Part shown: in pieces, positions 8,221 through 19,000 of the stretch
How the letters are laid out: every line of letters starts with the position of its first letter
Numbering within the stretch: the first letter of the stretch is position 1
Assembly: GCF_009711185.1 (NCBI RefSeq)
Contig: NZ_WMIF01000007.1
Span: 1 to 64,000 of the forward strand
From: Paracoccus limosus
GTDB lineage: Bacteria > Pseudomonadota > Alphaproteobacteria > Rhodobacterales > Rhodobacteraceae
Direction of reading: 5' to 3'
Length of the DNA stretch: 64,000 bases
Notes under the pieces: model-generated
The model's input: only the letters and a program-made list of their open reading frames with translations
The model's database searches: none
What the model was told of the DNA's origin: nothing
Translations under genes and position numbers: made by a program

Positions 8221-8924
8221 GCGGACTGCGCATCGCCGAGATCTTCGGCCCGACCATTCAGGGCGAGGGCGCGCTGATCGGCGAGCCCACGCTGTTCGTG
8301 CGCGCCGGCGGCTGCGATTATCGCTGTGTCTGGTGCGACAGCCCGCATGCCGTGGACAACCGCCATCGCCACGGCTGGGCCATGATGACGACCGCAGAGG
8401 TCATGGCGCAGCTGGTCGCGCTGTCGGGCGGGCAGCCGATGCTGGTGTCACTGTCGGGCGGCAATCCGGCGATTCAGGATTTCGGCCCGCTGATCGGGCT
8501 GGGCCATGGCCAAGGCTATCGCTTTGCCTGCGAGACGCAGGGCTCGGTCGCGCGCGACTGGTTCGCGGCGCTTGACATGCTGGTGCTGTCGCCCAAACCG
8601 CCCTCCAGCGGCGAAGTGGTGGACTGGGCGCGGTTCGATGCCTGTCTTGCGGCGGCGGGCGACGCGCCCAAAGGGCTGAAGATCGTGGTCTTTGACCAGA
8701 CCGATCTGGACTGGGCGCGCGAGGTCGCCGGGCGCTATCCGCAGCTTGCTTTGTGCCTGCAGCCGGGCAATCCCGACAGCGATCCCGCCATGCCCGTCGA
8801 TCCCGGCGCGCTGGCACAAAGGCTGGACTGGCTGGTCGCGGCGACCCTTGGCCGCGGCTGGCTGCGCCCGCGCATCCTGCCGCAACTGCATGTGCTGATC
8901 TGGGGCAACAAGCGCGGCGTCTAG
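8217..8924 (+). CDS. queE: 7-carboxy-7-deazaguanine synthase QueE (radical SAM)
   Basis: 235 residues. The radical SAM cluster motif is C33-x3-C37-x2-C40 (CDYRCVWC), preceded by [13 protein letters not shown], typical of QueE. A glycine-rich SAM-binding segment SLSGGNPAI follows. It rearranges 6-carboxytetrahydropterin to CDG. The QEGALIG.. to ..HAVDN part is the compact core seen in proteobacterial QueE. It overlaps queD by four bases and is followed 31 bases later by queF. Confidence 0.95.
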   Translation: MSGLRIAEIFGPTIQGEGALIGEPTLFVRAGGCDYRCVWCDSPHAVDNRHRHGWAMMTTAEVMAQLVALSGGQPMLVSLSGGNPAIQDFGPLIGLGHGQGYRFACETQGSVARDWFAALDMLVLSPKPPSSGEVVDWARFDACLAAAGDAPKGLKIVVFDQTDLDWAREVAGRYPQLALCLQPGNPDSDPAMPVDPGALAQRLDWLVAATLGRGWLRPRILPQLHVLIWGNKRGV

Positions 8925-8955
8925 CCCTGCCTTCCCTTTCCCGAAAGGACCACCG

Positions 8956-9420
8956 ATGTCGGAAAATATCTATGCCGGGCTGCAACAGCTGGGCGCCACG
9001 ACCGCGCTGCCGGACAGTCCCGAAACCGCCGTGCTGGAGCGCGTGCGCAATCCGCAGGCCGATGTGGATTACAACGTCCGCTTCACCGCACCCGAGTTCA
9101 CCTCGCTTTGTCCGATGACCGGCCAGCCGGATTTCGCGCATCTGGTGATCGACTATGTGCCCGGCGAATGGCTGATCGAGTCGAAATCGCTGAAGCTGTT
9201 TCTGGGCGCCTTTCGCAACCACGGCGCCTTTCACGAGGATTGCACCATCTCGATTGCGCGGCGGCTGGTGGCGGTCCTGACGCCGCGCTGGCTGCGGATC
9301 GGCGGCTATTGGTATCCGCGCGGCGGCATGCCGATCGACGTGTTCTGGCAGACCGGCGCCATGCCCGGCAACGTCTGGATCCCCGATCAGGGCGTGCCGC
9401 CCTATCGCGGACGCGGCTAG
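8956..9420 (+). CDS. queF: NADPH-dependent 7-cyano-7-deazaguanine reductase QueF (type I)
   Basis: 154 residues, the size of the short unimodular QueF. Catalytic Cys52 and Asp59 lie in CPMTGQPDF, and the NADPH-binding family motif is [16 protein letters not shown]. It reduces preQ0 to preQ1, the ligand of the riboswitch at the head of the operon, so the pathway product feeds back on its own synthesis. An RBS (GAAAGGA) precedes the ATG. Confidence 0.95.
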   Translation: MSENIYAGLQQLGATTALPDSPETAVLERVRNPQADVDYNVRFTAPEFTSLCPMTGQPDFAHLVIDYVPGEWLIESKSLKLFLGAFRNHGAFHEDCTISIARRLVAVLTPRWLRIGGYWYPRGGMPIDVFWQTGAMPGNVWIPDQGVPPYRGRG

Positions 9421-9481
9421 GGCGCGGTCCGGGGCGGCGTCATATCTGGCGCAGGCGCGGATTGCGGCATATGCAACCGGC

Positions 9482-10414
9482 ATGAGCACCCCCTCCGACG
9501 CCAGCGGCGATTCCCCCCGTGGCCTGACCCTTGTGATCCTGGCCTATGTCCTCTGGGGCTTTCTGCCCCTTTACATGAAGGCGCTGGCCCATGTGCCGCC
9601 GGTCGAGGTGGTCGCACACCGCGTGATCTGGTCGCTGCCGATCGCGGCGGCGGTGCTGATCTGGCAGCGCCGCACGACCGAGGTGGTCGCCGCCCTGCGC
9701 AATCCGCGCCTGCTGGCGATGGCGGCGCTGACGGCGGCGCTGATCTCGGCCAACTGGATGATCTATGTCTGGGCCATCGCCAATGGTCACGCGATGGAGG
9801 CGGCGCTGGGGTATTACATCAACCCGCTGTTCAGCGTCTTCCTTGGCGCGGTGCTGCTGAAGGAACGGCTGGGGCGGCTGCAACTTGTGGCCATCGCGCT
9901 GGCGGCGGTGGCGGTCGTGATCATGACCGTGCAGGCGGGCCGGCTGCCGCTGGTGGCACTGGGGCTGACCTTCAGCTGGGGCTTTTACGCCTATTGCAAG
10001 AAAAGCCTGCCGCTGGGCCCCAATCAGGGCTTCACGCTGGAGGTGCTGGTGCTGTGCCCCTTTGCGCTTGGCACGCTGCTGTGGCTGGCGCTCAGCGGGC
10101 AGTCGCATTTCGGCCCGGGCGCCGGGCCCGACACGCTGCTGCTGCTGGGCTGCGGCGCGGTCACTGCGGTGCCGCTGATGCTTTATGCCAATGGCGCCAA
10201 GCTGGTGCGCCTGTCCACTGTCGGCATCCTGCAATATATCGCGCCGACGCTGATATTCCTGTGCGCGGTGCTGGTCTTTGGCGAGCCCTTCGACCAGTCG
10301 CGCCGGATCGCATTCCCGCTGATCTGGGCGGCGCTGGCGCTGTTCTCGCTGGGCCTGTGGCGGCAATACGGCGCCGCCCGGCGCCGGCCCGCCACGCCGG
10401 GGCGGGCACGATAG
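9482..10414 (+). CDS. rarD: RarD-type EamA/DMT transporter
   Basis: 310 residues and ten predicted membrane helices in two EamA repeats. YVLWGFLPLYMKAL, SANWMIYVWAI, ALGYYINPLFSVFLG and YIAPTLIFLCAVLVFGEPF are characteristic of RarD (chloramphenicol-sensitivity protein family). Its substrate is unknown. It starts 62 bases after queF on the same strand and may be read through from the que operon, though nothing ties its function to queuosine. Confidence 0.88.
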   Translation: MSTPSDASGDSPRGLTLVILAYVLWGFLPLYMKALAHVPPVEVVAHRVIWSLPIAAAVLIWQRRTTEVVAALRNPRLLAMAALTAALISANWMIYVWAIANGHAMEAALGYYINPLFSVFLGAVLLKERLGRLQLVAIALAAVAVVIMTVQAGRLPLVALGLTFSWGFYAYCKKSLPLGPNQGFTLEVLVLCPFALGTLLWLALSGQSHFGPGAGPDTLLLLGCGAVTAVPLMLYANGAKLVRLSTVGILQYIAPTLIFLCAVLVFGEPFDQSRRIAFPLIWAALALFSLGLWRQYGAARRRPATPGRAR

Positions 10415-10429
10415 GCGCCGCAACGGCGC
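10415..10429. terminator. Hairpin between convergent rarD and RTX gene
   Basis: GCGCCG-CAA-CGGCGC, a 6-bp perfect stem, lies between two convergent stop codons. It lacks a T-run on either strand, so it is only a weak bidirectional terminator candidate. Confidence 0.35.
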
Positions 10430-10445
10430 GTGCGCGACGGCCGGT

Positions 10446-11837
10446 TTACAGCAGGAAATCGCCGGCACCCAGCCGCGCGGCGCCGTTGACCTGAATCTCG
10501 AAATCAAAGACGGCATCGCCGTTGGTATCGCCCCGGATCAGGGTCACGGCGCCGCTTTGAACTTGCCAGACGGCATGCGCCCGCGCCGTGCTTCCCGAAA
10601 ATTGCAGCGCCTGCTGGCCCGCGACGGCGGCATTGGCGTCGATCCCGCGCAGGTCCAGATCGTCGATGCCGCGTTGAAAATCGGTGATCTGGTCGCGATA
10701 GATGCCCCTGCCGGTGGTTCCGGTGGCAAAGACGAACAGATCGGCGCCGGCCCCGCCAGCCATGGTATCGGCACCAAATCCGCCGTCGAGCGTGTCATTG
10801 CCGTTGCCCCCGAAAAGGCGGTCGGCCCCGATCCGGCCCAGCAAAAGGTCGTTGCCGTCCTGACCATACAACATGTCATTGTCGGCGCCGCCGTCCAATG
10901 TGTCATGCCCGCCGCCACCAAACAGCGTGTCATTGCCGAAATTGCTGGTGATCCGGTTGGCGAGATGGTTGCCCGTGATATGGTCGTCCAGTCCCAAATA
11001 GGCCGCAACCCCCTCGATGTCGCGCAGCACGATGCCGGTGCGGCCATTGATATCCTGCGGGCCGGTCTGCGCAAGATTGACCCGGCCGTCGGCATAGCTC
11101 GTATCAAAGCCGGGGCCGCCGTCCAGGATCAGGTTGGACGCCGAGGCGCCCAGAGAGTCATTGCCAGCGCCGCCGCGCAGGATCTGGCCGTCTTGGCCGC
11201 CAATCAGGACGTCGTCTCCGCCCATGCCCTCGATCACCTCGATCGAGGTGATCTTGCTGCCGTCGAATGTGTTCCTGCCGTTGTCGCCGCGCAGCGTATC
11301 TATCCCCGCTCCACCGTCGACAATATCGCGGTGGAGCGCATAATTGCCTCCCATAATCAGCAGGTCGTTTCCGGCCCCGCCCTGCAGGAAATCCAGATCG
11401 CCGCCGCTGATCAGCGTGTCATTGCCGCTGCCGCCCTGCAGGGTTTCGCTGATGCCCCGGCTGCCGCGAATCCAGAAATTCGCCGTCCCGACGGCCTTGA
11501 CCACTTCAAAGCCGATGATCACATCCCGGCCCTGTCCGGTATCCTGCCGCTGCGTGCTCGACAGATCGATGCGGTAGGTGCCCTGATCCGCCCGGATCAG
11601 CAATGTGTCCACCTGCGAGCCGCCATAAAGATCGTCATCGCCCGGCCCGCCCGAGATGGTATCGCGCCCCTCGCCGCCATAGATCGTGTCATTGCCCGGC
11701 CCGCCATAAATCAGGTCAAGCCCGCTCAGCCCGTAGATCAGGTCGTTGCCGGCAAAGCCGTTGATCGTTTCGCGGTGGCCCTCGTCGCCCCAGATGTCAC
11801 GGATGACATCATCGCCGGCGGTTCCATTCAGGGGCAT
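10446..11837 (-). CDS. RTX calcium-binding repeat protein, type I secreted
   Basis: 463 residues made almost entirely of nonapeptide repeats of the GGxGxDxUx type, for example GGPGNDTIYGGEGRDTISGGPGDDDLYGG near the N terminus and a block before the C terminus. The last 90 residues (DQITDFQRGIDDLDLRGID onward) match the serralysin-type C-terminal region used for type I secretion. No enzymatic domain is visible. ATG 11837 is preferred because AAGGA lies six bases upstream; an earlier ATG at 11855 has no RBS. No secretion genes adjoin it. It may bind calcium at the surface or shield the cell; the function is not known. Confidence 0.8.
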   Translation of the reverse strand: MPLNGTAGDDVIRDIWGDEGHRETINGFAGNDLIYGLSGLDLIYGGPGNDTIYGGEGRDTISGGPGDDDLYGGSQVDTLLIRADQGTYRIDLSSTQRQDTGQGRDVIIGFEVVKAVGTANFWIRGSRGISETLQGGSGNDTLISGGDLDFLQGGAGNDLLIMGGNYALHRDIVDGGAGIDTLRGDNGRNTFDGSKITSIEVIEGMGGDDVLIGGQDGQILRGGAGNDSLGASASNLILDGGPGFDTSYADGRVNLAQTGPQDINGRTGIVLRDIEGVAAYLGLDDHITGNHLANRITSNFGNDTLFGGGGHDTLDGGADNDMLYGQDGNDLLLGRIGADRLFGGNGNDTLDGGFGADTMAGGAGADLFVFATGTTGRGIYRDQITDFQRGIDDLDLRGIDANAAVAGQQALQFSGSTARAHAVWQVQSGAVTLIRGDTNGDAVFDFEIQVNGAARLGAGDFLL

Positions 11838-12101
11838 GGTGTATCCTTTCGTCATCGAAAGGGAATAGATGTCCGGGCAGGCCGGCCCATGCAATGTGAA
11901 ATGGCCAGAACGCGGCATTTTCCGGCCGGCTGTTGCCCATCGTGACAGCCACCCGGCCATTTCCCCGTCGCCATCGTGCAAATCACCCGCCCGGATCGTT
12001 CAAGACCCGCCGGGTCGCGCGCCCCTACCCTTGCCCGGCTTCGGGTCATTCCGACGCCACGGAGAGGAGGACTCCGTGCAGGTCTCACAAGGGAGGAAGA
12101 C

Positions 12102-13744
12102 ATGGAAACAGCGGTCGCTCGGGCACAACGTCAACGGGCAGGCGGACAGCCCGTGGTGCTGGATGCCCTGGTCATCGGTGCCGGTGTGGCGGGGCTTTAC
12201 GAGCTTTACCAGCTGCGGCGCGACGGGCTGACGGTCGCGGCGGTCGATACCGCCAGCGATGTCGGCGGGACATGGTATTGGAACCGCTATCCCGGTGCGA
12301 AATTCGACAGCGAAAGCTATATCTACCAGTATCTCTTCGATGAAGAGCTCTACAAAGGCTGGACCTGGTCCGAACGCTTTCCCGCCCAGCCCGAGATCGA
12401 GCGCTGGATGCATTACATCGCCGACCGGCTGGACCTGCGCAAGGATATCCTGTTCTCGACCACCGTGACCTCGGCCGAATATGATGCCGGGCGCGGACGC
12501 TGGACGGTGCGCACCAAGGAAGGCGACGTTTTCGACACGCAATTCCTGATCGGCTGCACCGGGATGCACCGCTGGAAGACCGCTTTCCGGGGCAGGCCAG
12601 CTTTCACGGCCCGATCTTTCACACCGCCCGCTGGCCGCGCGGCCCGCTGCAATTGCAGGGCAAGCGCGTCGGCGTCGTCGGCATCGGCGCGACGGGGATT
12701 CAGGTCATCCAGACCATCGCCGATCAGGTGGGCGAGCTGAAGGTCTTTGTCCGCACGCCGCAATATGTGCTGCCGATGAAGAACCCGAAATACGGCCCCG
12801 ACGAGGAGCGCCGCTACAAGGCACGTTTCGACGAGCTGAAATCGAACCTGCCCCATACCTTCACCGGCTTCGAATATGATTTCCAACACCAATGGGCGGC
12901 GCTGACCCCCGAGCGGCGCCTGGAAATCCTTGAGGAAATCCACGCCGACGGCTCGCTGAAACTGTGGCTTGCGTCCTTTGCCGAGATGTTCTTCGACGAG
13001 GCGGTCAGCGAGGAAATCTCGGAATTCGTTCGTGGCAAGATGCGCGCCCGGCTGAATGATCCGGCGCTGATCGACCTGCTGGTGCCCAAGCCCGGCGATT
13101 ACGGCTTTGGCACCCATCGCGTGCCGCTGGAGACGAATTACCTTGAGGTCTATCACCGTCCGAACGTCACGGCGGTCAGCCTGCGCGACAACCCCATCGC
13201 CGAGATCGTCGAGCAAGGCATCAAACTGGCCGATGGCACCGTGCACGAGCTGGACGTCATCATCCTTGCAACCGGCTTTGACGCAGGATCGGGAGCGCTG
13301 TCGCGCATCGACATCCGCGGCCGCGACGGGCGCAGTCTGGCCGAGGAATGGCGCCGCGACATCCGCACCACCTATGGTCTGGCCAAAGAGGGCTTTCCGA
13401 ACCTGTTCATGACCGGCGCGCCGCTCGCGCCTTCGGCGGCGCTGTGCAACATGACCACCTGCCTGCAACAGCAGACCGAATGGATCAGCCGCTGCATCCG
13501 CGACCTGCGCGCGACCGGCAAATCGGTGATCGAGCCCACGCCCGAGGGCGAGGCGGATTGGGTCCGCCACCATGACGAGGTCGCCGGCCAGAACCTGATC
13601 TCGCGCACCAACAGCTGGTATGTCGGCGCGAACGTGCCGGGCAAGCCGCGCCGGGTGCTGTCCTATACCGGCGGCGTCGGCACCTATCGCCAGAAATGCG
13701 ACGAGGCCGCGAATGACGGCTATCGCGGTTTCCGCATGGGCTGA
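12102..13744 (+). pseudogene. Baeyer-Villiger flavin monooxygenase, frameshifted
   Basis: A class B flavoprotein monooxygenase split across two frames. The first frame has the FAD site GAGVAG and DVGGTWYWNRYPGAKFDSESYIYQ. The second has the fingerprint FHGPIFHTARWP, an exact F-x-G-x3-H-T-x2-W-P, and the NADPH site GIGATG. The frames join near 12573-12583, where WK in the first frame must continue as DRFPGQ in the second. Restoring one base would give about 547 residues, normal for this family, with no other lesion. Such enzymes insert oxygen into ketones to form esters or lactones. A good RBS (GGGAGGAAG) precedes the ATG. Natural inactivation and sequencing error are equally possible. Confidence 0.85.
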
Positions 13745-13789
13745 TGCCGGGGACCGGGGGCTGCGCATCGCGGCCCCCGATGCCGCCGC

Positions 13790-14674
13790 TCAGTTCAGGG
13801 CGCGGCGATAGGCAGCGGGCGTCACGCCGGTTTCGCGCGCGAACAGCCGCGTCAGATGCGCCTGATCGGCAAAGCCGCAATCCACGGCGATCGCCTTGAT
13901 CGAGGCGCCGGTTTCGCCCAGCAGCCGCCGGGCGCGTTCCAGCCGGCGCGCGGTCACCCAGGCATAGGCCGGAAGGCCAAAGCTGATGCGGAAGCGGCGC
14001 GCGAACAGACAGGGCGTCATCCCCAGCTGCGCCGCCATCCCGGCAAGGTCCAGCCGCTCGGCCAGATTGGCGTCGATATGTTCGCGGATGATCCGGCATT
14101 GCGCCGGGCTCAGCCCCGAGGACGGCACGGGCCTGTCGCGCGTGATCGCGGCATAGCGGCGCAGCAGATGGATGATCAGCCCGCGCGCCACGGTTTCCAC
14201 ATAAAGCGGCCCGCCCATCGCCTGCTGCGCGGCCTCGTGCCGGATCGCGGCCATCGCGGCGGTCATCACCGGATCGTCGGTGCGCAGCACATCGGCCAGA
14301 CAGACCTCGGTCACCAGACAATCCATCACCTCGCTGGCGACCTCGGCCATCAGCGCCGCCGACAGATAGACATGGGTGACGTCAATCGGTTCGTTCCACG
14401 TCCAATGCGCCTTTTGCGCCCGCGTCAGCAGCGAGGCGGCGCCGGGCGACATCTGTTCGCGCGTCCAGCGCCCGTCGAAGCGCCGCCGCATCGGGGTGAT
14501 GCCGCTTTGATAGCCGACCAGCATGAAATCGCGCATCGCGGGCACGATCACCTCTTGGCCGGGATAGTGATAGGACCGCAGGCCGACATGGCGCCAGCCC
14601 AGATCGTCGCTGGACAGCAGCACGCGGCCCGGCACCCAATGCGGCAGGTCTTCGGGGGGACAAAGCGCGGTCAT
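13790..14674 (-). CDS. AraC-family transcriptional regulator
   Basis: 294 residues. An N-terminal cupin-like sensing region is followed by a C-terminal double helix-turn-helix: [33 protein letters not shown] and [33 protein letters not shown]. The ATG at 14674 has GGAGAAAGACC upstream. It lies downstream of a serine hydrolase on the same strand and convergent with the monooxygenase, so it is a candidate regulator of that pair. The ligand is unknown. Confidence 0.87.
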   Translation of the reverse strand: MTALCPPEDLPHWVPGRVLLSSDDLGWRHVGLRSYHYPGQEVIVPAMRDFMLVGYQSGITPMRRRFDGRWTREQMSPGAASLLTRAQKAHWTWNEPIDVTHVYLSAALMAEVASEVMDCLVTEVCLADVLRTDDPVMTAAMAAIRHEAAQQAMGGPLYVETVARGLIIHLLRRYAAITRDRPVPSSGLSPAQCRIIREHIDANLAERLDLAGMAAQLGMTPCLFARRFRISFGLPAYAWVTARRLERARRLLGETGASIKAIAVDCGFADQAHLTRLFARETGVTPAAYRRALN

Positions 14675-15929
14675 GGTCTTTCTCCGGTTGGCTGCGGGCG
14701 GGAAAGACATCCCCGCCCGCGCTGTCCTGCAACGGGTCACAGGCCGCCGCCGCACCCGCCATGGCGCGGCAAACGGCGGTTTCGAACTGCATGTAGCCCG
14801 TGAACGAGACCGGATCGCCAAAGGGCAGGATCTGCGTCGCCCAATAGCCGCCGATGCCATTGCGGCGGTCGATCCAGTAAAACAGGTTCGCAAGCCCCGC
14901 CCAGCCAAGGGCGCCGGCAGGCCGGCCGGTGGGGGCGTCGTCCTCGACGGTCATGAAGCTGTAGGACCAGCCCTTTTCCAGCCCCGGAAAGAACTCGGCA
15001 TCATTCGACAGCGCCGGGATGACGCCCGGCAGCATCCCCACCTTTTGATGCGGCTCCAGCTTGTTCGTTACCGCCATGGCGACGGTTTCGGGCCGCAGCA
15101 CCCGGCCTTGCGGACCGGCGCCGTCGTTCAGCCACATGCGGATGAATTTCATATATTCCGGCACGGTCGCATAAAGCCCATGCCCACCGCAGTCGATCTC
15201 GGGCGCGTCGGGCAGGAAAAATCCCATGTCGGTCAGGCCGCCATCCGCCCCCCGGGCATGGACCGCCGCCGTGCGTTCGCGCATCGAGGCCGTGCGGGTA
15301 AAACCAATGTCGACCATGCCCAAAGGATCAAAGACGCGCTCGCGCAGCACCTCGCCCAGACGCTTGCCGCGGATGCCCTCGACTACCTGCCCGACCCAGT
15401 CGATATTGGTGCCATATTCCCATTTCGTGCCGGGATCGAACAGCAGCGGGGTTTCCAGCGCGGCGCGCGAACAGGTGACGACGCTGGGCTGGCCATGTTC
15501 CTCGGCCAGACGCCGGTAGTTCTCGTTGAAGAAATCATAGCCGAAGCCGGCAGTATGGGTCAGCAGCTGGCGCGTGGTGATGTCGGATTTCGGCGCCCGC
15601 AGGATCGGATCGCCCGCGGCGTCGAACCCGTCCAGCACCTGCAAGCCGCCGATGGCCGGGGCATAGTCGCGGGCCGGCGCGTCCAGATCCAGAAGCCCCT
15701 CCTCGACGCATTGCAGCGCGGCCGTGCCGGCAATGGCCTTGGTGGTGGAAAAGATGGCAAAGACGGTGTCCTCGGTCATCGGCGCCCCGCCAAGGACGCG
15801 CGCGCCGGCCGCGCCGGAATAGATGTCGCGCTGGTGGTCCGTCACCATGGCAACGACCCCCGGCACGCGCGGATTGCCCGAAACGACGCCGTTCAGCACC
15901 CCGTCCAGAGTGGTCTTCAAGTCGGTCAT
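14382..15929 (-). CDS. Serine beta-lactamase-like hydrolase/esterase, abnormal 3' end
   Basis: The first 390 or so residues form a class C-like serine hydrolase: nucleophile motif S-T-T-K in [10 protein letters not shown], a Y-x-N motif in YGTNID, and [12 protein letters not shown]. Such enzymes are often esterases. The start ATG 15929 has GGGAGGAA upstream. Homology seems to end at [12 protein letters not shown], but the frame stays open for another 120 codons of low-complexity sequence and overlaps the AraC gene by 293 bases. A one-base slip in the GCG run near 14750 would give a stop at once, so a 3' frameshift is likely. An esterase would fit next to a Baeyer-Villiger enzyme, by cleaving the esters it makes. 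Confidence 0.75.
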   Translation of the reverse strand: MTDLKTTLDGVLNGVVSGNPRVPGVVAMVTDHQRDIYSGAAGARVLGGAPMTEDTVFAIFSTTKAIAGTAALQCVEEGLLDLDAPARDYAPAIGGLQVLDGFDAAGDPILRAPKSDITTRQLLTHTAGFGYDFFNENYRRLAEEHGQPSVVTCSRAALETPLLFDPGTKWEYGTNIDWVGQVVEGIRGKRLGEVLRERVFDPLGMVDIGFTRTASMRERTAAVHARGADGGLTDMGFFLPDAPEIDCGGHGLYATVPEYMKFIRMWLNDGAGPQGRVLRPETVAMAVTNKLEPHQKVGMLPGVIPALSNDAEFFPGLEKGWSYSFMTVEDDAPTGRPAGALGWAGLANLFYWIDRRNGIGGYWATQILPFGDPVSFTGYMQFETAVCRAMAGAAAACDPLQDSAGGDVFPARSQPEKDHDRALSPRRPAALGAGPRAAVQRRSGLAPCRPAVLSLSRPRGDRARDARFHAGRLSKRHHPDAAALRRALDARTDVARRRLAADAGAKGALDVERTD

Positions 15930-16035
15930 GACGTTCCTCCCTTGGTCAGACGACAGGGAAAACATGCGCGGCGGCGATGCCTGCCGCCATTCGGGATCGG
16001 CAGGGGCCGTTCGGGATCGGCGGCGAAAGCACGGG

Positions 16036-17088
16036 TCAACGCCCGACCCGGCCGGCGGCCAGCGTCCGGGCCGGCGTCTCGCCAAAGCGGTCGCGATAGA
16101 CCTGCGCCAGCGCGCCCAGATTGACATAGCCCCAATCCGCCGCGACCGAGGTCACGCTGTCGCCCGGCCCCGCGCCCTGCAAGGCCGCGCGCAGGCCATC
16201 AAGCCGGCGGGCGCGCAGAAACTCGCGCGGTGTCATGCCGCGAAAGCGCCGGAACCCTTCGGAGAGGGTGCGGACCGAAACACCGATGCGCGCGGCGATC
16301 TCGGCCATGCTGGGCGGGTCGAGGGCCTCGCTGGTCATGATTTCCTCGGCCTCGCGGACATGGCGGGGGGCGGCCATGCGCGCGCCGTCGCGCAGGCAGA
16401 TCCCCGCACCCTCGGCCCAGATCTGCAACAGGTCCATGCAGACCAGCTCCTCCAGATGCCGCGCCATCGGGGCCGCACCGCGCACGCGGCCGCTGGCCTC
16501 AAGCGCATGCACCACATAGGCCAGCAGCGCCTGCCAGCGCGAGCCGTTGCCGCCAAAGGCCAGCCGCCGCGTCCACAGCCGGTCATCGGGCACGAAGCCC
16601 AGCCAGCGCATGGCGATCTCGGCCATGGCATCATGGGGGATGGTCAGGTTCAGCTGCAGGTGATCGCGGTCGCCGTCCAGCCAGTAATCGGTGCGCGAGC
16701 AATCGACGACGAAACTGTCGCCGGCGCGGGTGGTCGCCGTTCTGGTGCCGTCCTGCTGGTGGCGCAGCGCGCCGCGCAGGGTGTTCAGCACAAGGATATT
16801 GCCGGCCTCGGGGTCGAAGCGGTCCAGATGGATCGGCACGCCATAGGAAAACCGCGTCAGCGTGATGCGCCCGATCTGCGCCATCCGCATGGTCGCCGCC
16901 GGCAAAAGCCGCGGCGCGCCGGGGCGGACGCGATAGGGCATGTAAACCTTGCGGCAAAAGGCCTGAACCTCGTCCCAATCGCGAGACGAGGTCGGGCCGC
17001 TTTGCCTGATGGGACGGCCTTGGCCATCCGTCAGCAATGCCCGGTCAAGTATCGTGGCGTCCTCCCAGCGCAACAATGCTTGCGCCAT
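16036..17088 (-). CDS. AraC-family transcriptional regulator
   Basis: About 350 residues. The N-terminal region ([30 protein letters not shown]) resembles the AraC_binding_2 domain. The C-terminal helix-turn-helix reads [43 protein letters not shown]. It stands 107 bases upstream of the hydrolase gene on the same strand. The start is uncertain: ATG 17088 gives the family-like N terminus, while GTG 17118 would add ten residues; neither has a good RBS. Whether it or the other AraC protein controls the monooxygenase/hydrolase group cannot be told. Confidence 0.8.
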   Translation of the reverse strand: MAQALLRWEDATILDRALLTDGQGRPIRQSGPTSSRDWDEVQAFCRKVYMPYRVRPGAPRLLPAATMRMAQIGRITLTRFSYGVPIHLDRFDPEAGNILVLNTLRGALRHQQDGTRTATTRAGDSFVVDCSRTDYWLDGDRDHLQLNLTIPHDAMAEIAMRWLGFVPDDRLWTRRLAFGGNGSRWQALLAYVVHALEASGRVRGAAPMARHLEELVCMDLLQIWAEGAGICLRDGARMAAPRHVREAEEIMTSEALDPPSMAEIAARIGVSVRTLSEGFRRFRGMTPREFLRARRLDGLRAALQGAGPGDSVTSVAADWGYVNLGALAQVYRDRFGETPARTLAAGRVGR

Positions 17089-17228
17089 GATGACAGGCCC
17101 GGCGGCGAATGACAGCACTGCTTTCGTCGCGGTCGGGGGTCGCGGCGATGCCGCCTCGGCCGGTGCCTTCAGGCGTGCCCGGTCCGGCCATCGTCGGGCA
17201 CGGGCGCATCGCGCGCCCTGCCCCCGCC

Positions 17229-17993
17229 TCAGCGGAAATGCAGCGCGCCGCCGGCGTCCTGCTGGCGCGACACCGCGATGCCATAAAGCTGCGACAGATT
17301 GGCGGCGGTCATCGTTCCGTCCACCGTGCCGCTGGCGATGACGCCATGGCGGCCCATGAGCAGCACCTGATCGGCCAGCGCGGCGGCATGGTCGGGGTCG
17401 TGGCTGGACAGGATGATGCCGTGGCCGGCCCCGGCCAGATCGCGGATCGCCTGACCGACCCGGCGGCGGTTGGCAAAGTCCAGACTGGCGGTGGGCTCGT
17501 CCATGATCAGGGCGGCGGCCTGTTGCGCCAGAGCGCGGGCGATCAGCACCAGCTGGCGCTGGCCGCCCGACAGCTGGCCGATCCGGGCCTGAGCCAGATC
17601 GGCGATGCCCAGCCGTTGCAGCGCGGCCATGGCGCGGGCGGTCTCGGGCGGGCCGGGGCGGGCCAGCGGCCCCAGCCGCGCCGCCGCCCCCATCAGCACG
17701 ATGTCCAGCGCGGCAAAGGCAAAGGGATTGGCCAGCGCCTGCGGCACATGCGCCAGCCGCGCCGCGATCCGGCGCCGCGACAATTGCGCCAGCGGCGCAC
17801 CCGCCAGCAGCACCTCGCCCGCGACGGGCGGGATCAGGCCCAGAAGCGTGCGGAACAGCGTCGTCTTGCCGGCACCGTTCGGGCCCAGCACGCAGAGCAC
17901 CTGCCCCGGCGGCAGCCGCAACTCCAGCCCGGCGATCAGCGCCCGGCCGCCATGGCCGACCGCCAGCCCCCGCGTGGCCAGCAGCGGCGTCAT
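17229..17993 (-). CDS. FecE/MolC-type ABC transporter ATPase
   Basis: 254 residues with Walker A GPNGAGKTT, signature LSGGQRQLVLIARAL, Walker B AALIMDEPTASLD and the switch His in SSHDPDH. The family powers iron-siderophore, cobalamin, haem, molybdate or tungstate uptake through FecCD-type permeases. It is the last gene of the six-gene operon and its start overlaps the permease stop (ATGA). The Mop and DUF2478 genes in the same operon argue for an oxyanion (molybdate or tungstate) substrate. Confidence 0.88.
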   Translation of the reverse strand: MTPLLATRGLAVGHGGRALIAGLELRLPPGQVLCVLGPNGAGKTTLFRTLLGLIPPVAGEVLLAGAPLAQLSRRRIAARLAHVPQALANPFAFAALDIVLMGAAARLGPLARPGPPETARAMAALQRLGIADLAQARIGQLSGGQRQLVLIARALAQQAAALIMDEPTASLDFANRRRVGQAIRDLAGAGHGIILSSHDPDHAAALADQVLLMGRHGVIASGTVDGTMTAANLSQLYGIAVSRQQDAGGALHFR

Positions 17994-19000
17994 GCCGCCC
18001 AGCCGGCGCGGGCGCCCCGCCCCAAGAGACCGATAAAGACCGGCGCGCCCAGCACGGCGGTCAGGATGCCCAATGGCAGCTCGATGCCGGCGATGCTGCG
18101 CGCGGCGGTATCGACCAGCACCATGAACCCCGCCCCGATCAGCAGCGCCGCCGGCAGCAGCCGGTCGAAACGCGGCCCGGTCATAAGCCGCGCCATATGC
18201 GGCACCATCAGCCCGACCCAGCCGATCACCCCGGCCATGGACACGGCCGCCGAGGTCATCAGCGTGGCGCAGGCGATCACCAGCAGCCGCAGCGCCCGCG
18301 CATTGACGCCCATGGCCTGCGCCTCGTCCTCGCCCATGGCGAGCAGGCCGATGCGCCAGCGCAGCACGATCAGCGGCGCAAGCCCGACCAGCACCGCCGG
18401 CAGCGCCAGCGCAATGTCGGCGCGCTTGATCCCCGCCAGACTGCCCATCAGCCAGAAGGTGATCGCCGGCAATTGCTGCTCGGGGTCGGCCAGAAGCTTG
18501 ACCAGCGAAATGCCCGCCCCTGCCAGCGCGCCGATGGCGATGCCGCACAGCACCATGACCAGCACCTGACCGCCGCCGCGCAGCACAAGGCCCAAAGCCA
18601 GCACCAGCCCGACGGTGACCAGCCCGGTGGCAAAGCCCAGCAATTGGATGGCGATGACCGGCAGGCCCAGCAGGATGCCCAGCACCGCGCCAAAGCCCGC
18701 CCCGGCCGAGACGCCCAGAATATCTGGCGACACCAGCGGGTTGCGGAACACGGTCTGATAGGCCGCCCCGGCCGAGGCCAGCGCCGCGCCCAGAACCGCC
18801 GCCGCCAGCACCCGCGGCAGGCGGATGTTGATCAGCACCGTCGCCGCCTGCGGATCGCTGCGATCGCCCGTCAGGATGGCAAGGATCTGGCCGGGCGACA
18901 GCCCATAGGGCCCGCTCGCCACCGCCAGAAGCAGCGCCAGCCCCAGCGCCGCCGCCAGCACCGGGGTCAGCACCGGCGGGGTCAGCCCACGCTCAGCCAC
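17990..19000 (-). CDS. FecCD/MolB-type ABC transporter permease
   Basis: 336 residues with about ten membrane helices and the FecCD hallmarks RLPRVLAAAVLGAALASAGAAYQTVFRNPLVSPDILGVSAGAGFG, near the N terminus, and GVIGWVGLMVPHMAR. The start is taken as GTG 19000, which overlaps the binding-protein stop by eight bases; a longer ATG-initiated form would overlap the upstream gene by 50 bases. It forms the membrane channel of the importer. Confidence 0.88.
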   Translation of the reverse strand: MAERGLTPPVLTPVLAAALGLALLLAVASGPYGLSPGQILAILTGDRSDPQAATVLINIRLPRVLAAAVLGAALASAGAAYQTVFRNPLVSPDILGVSAGAGFGAVLGILLGLPVIAIQLLGFATGLVTVGLVLALGLVLRGGGQVLVMVLCGIAIGALAGAGISLVKLLADPEQQLPAITFWLMGSLAGIKRADIALALPAVLVGLAPLIVLRWRIGLLAMGEDEAQAMGVNARALRLLVIACATLMTSAAVSMAGVIGWVGLMVPHMARLMTGPRFDRLLPAALLIGAGFMVLVDTAARSIAGIELPLGILTAVLGAPVFIGLLGRGARAGWAA

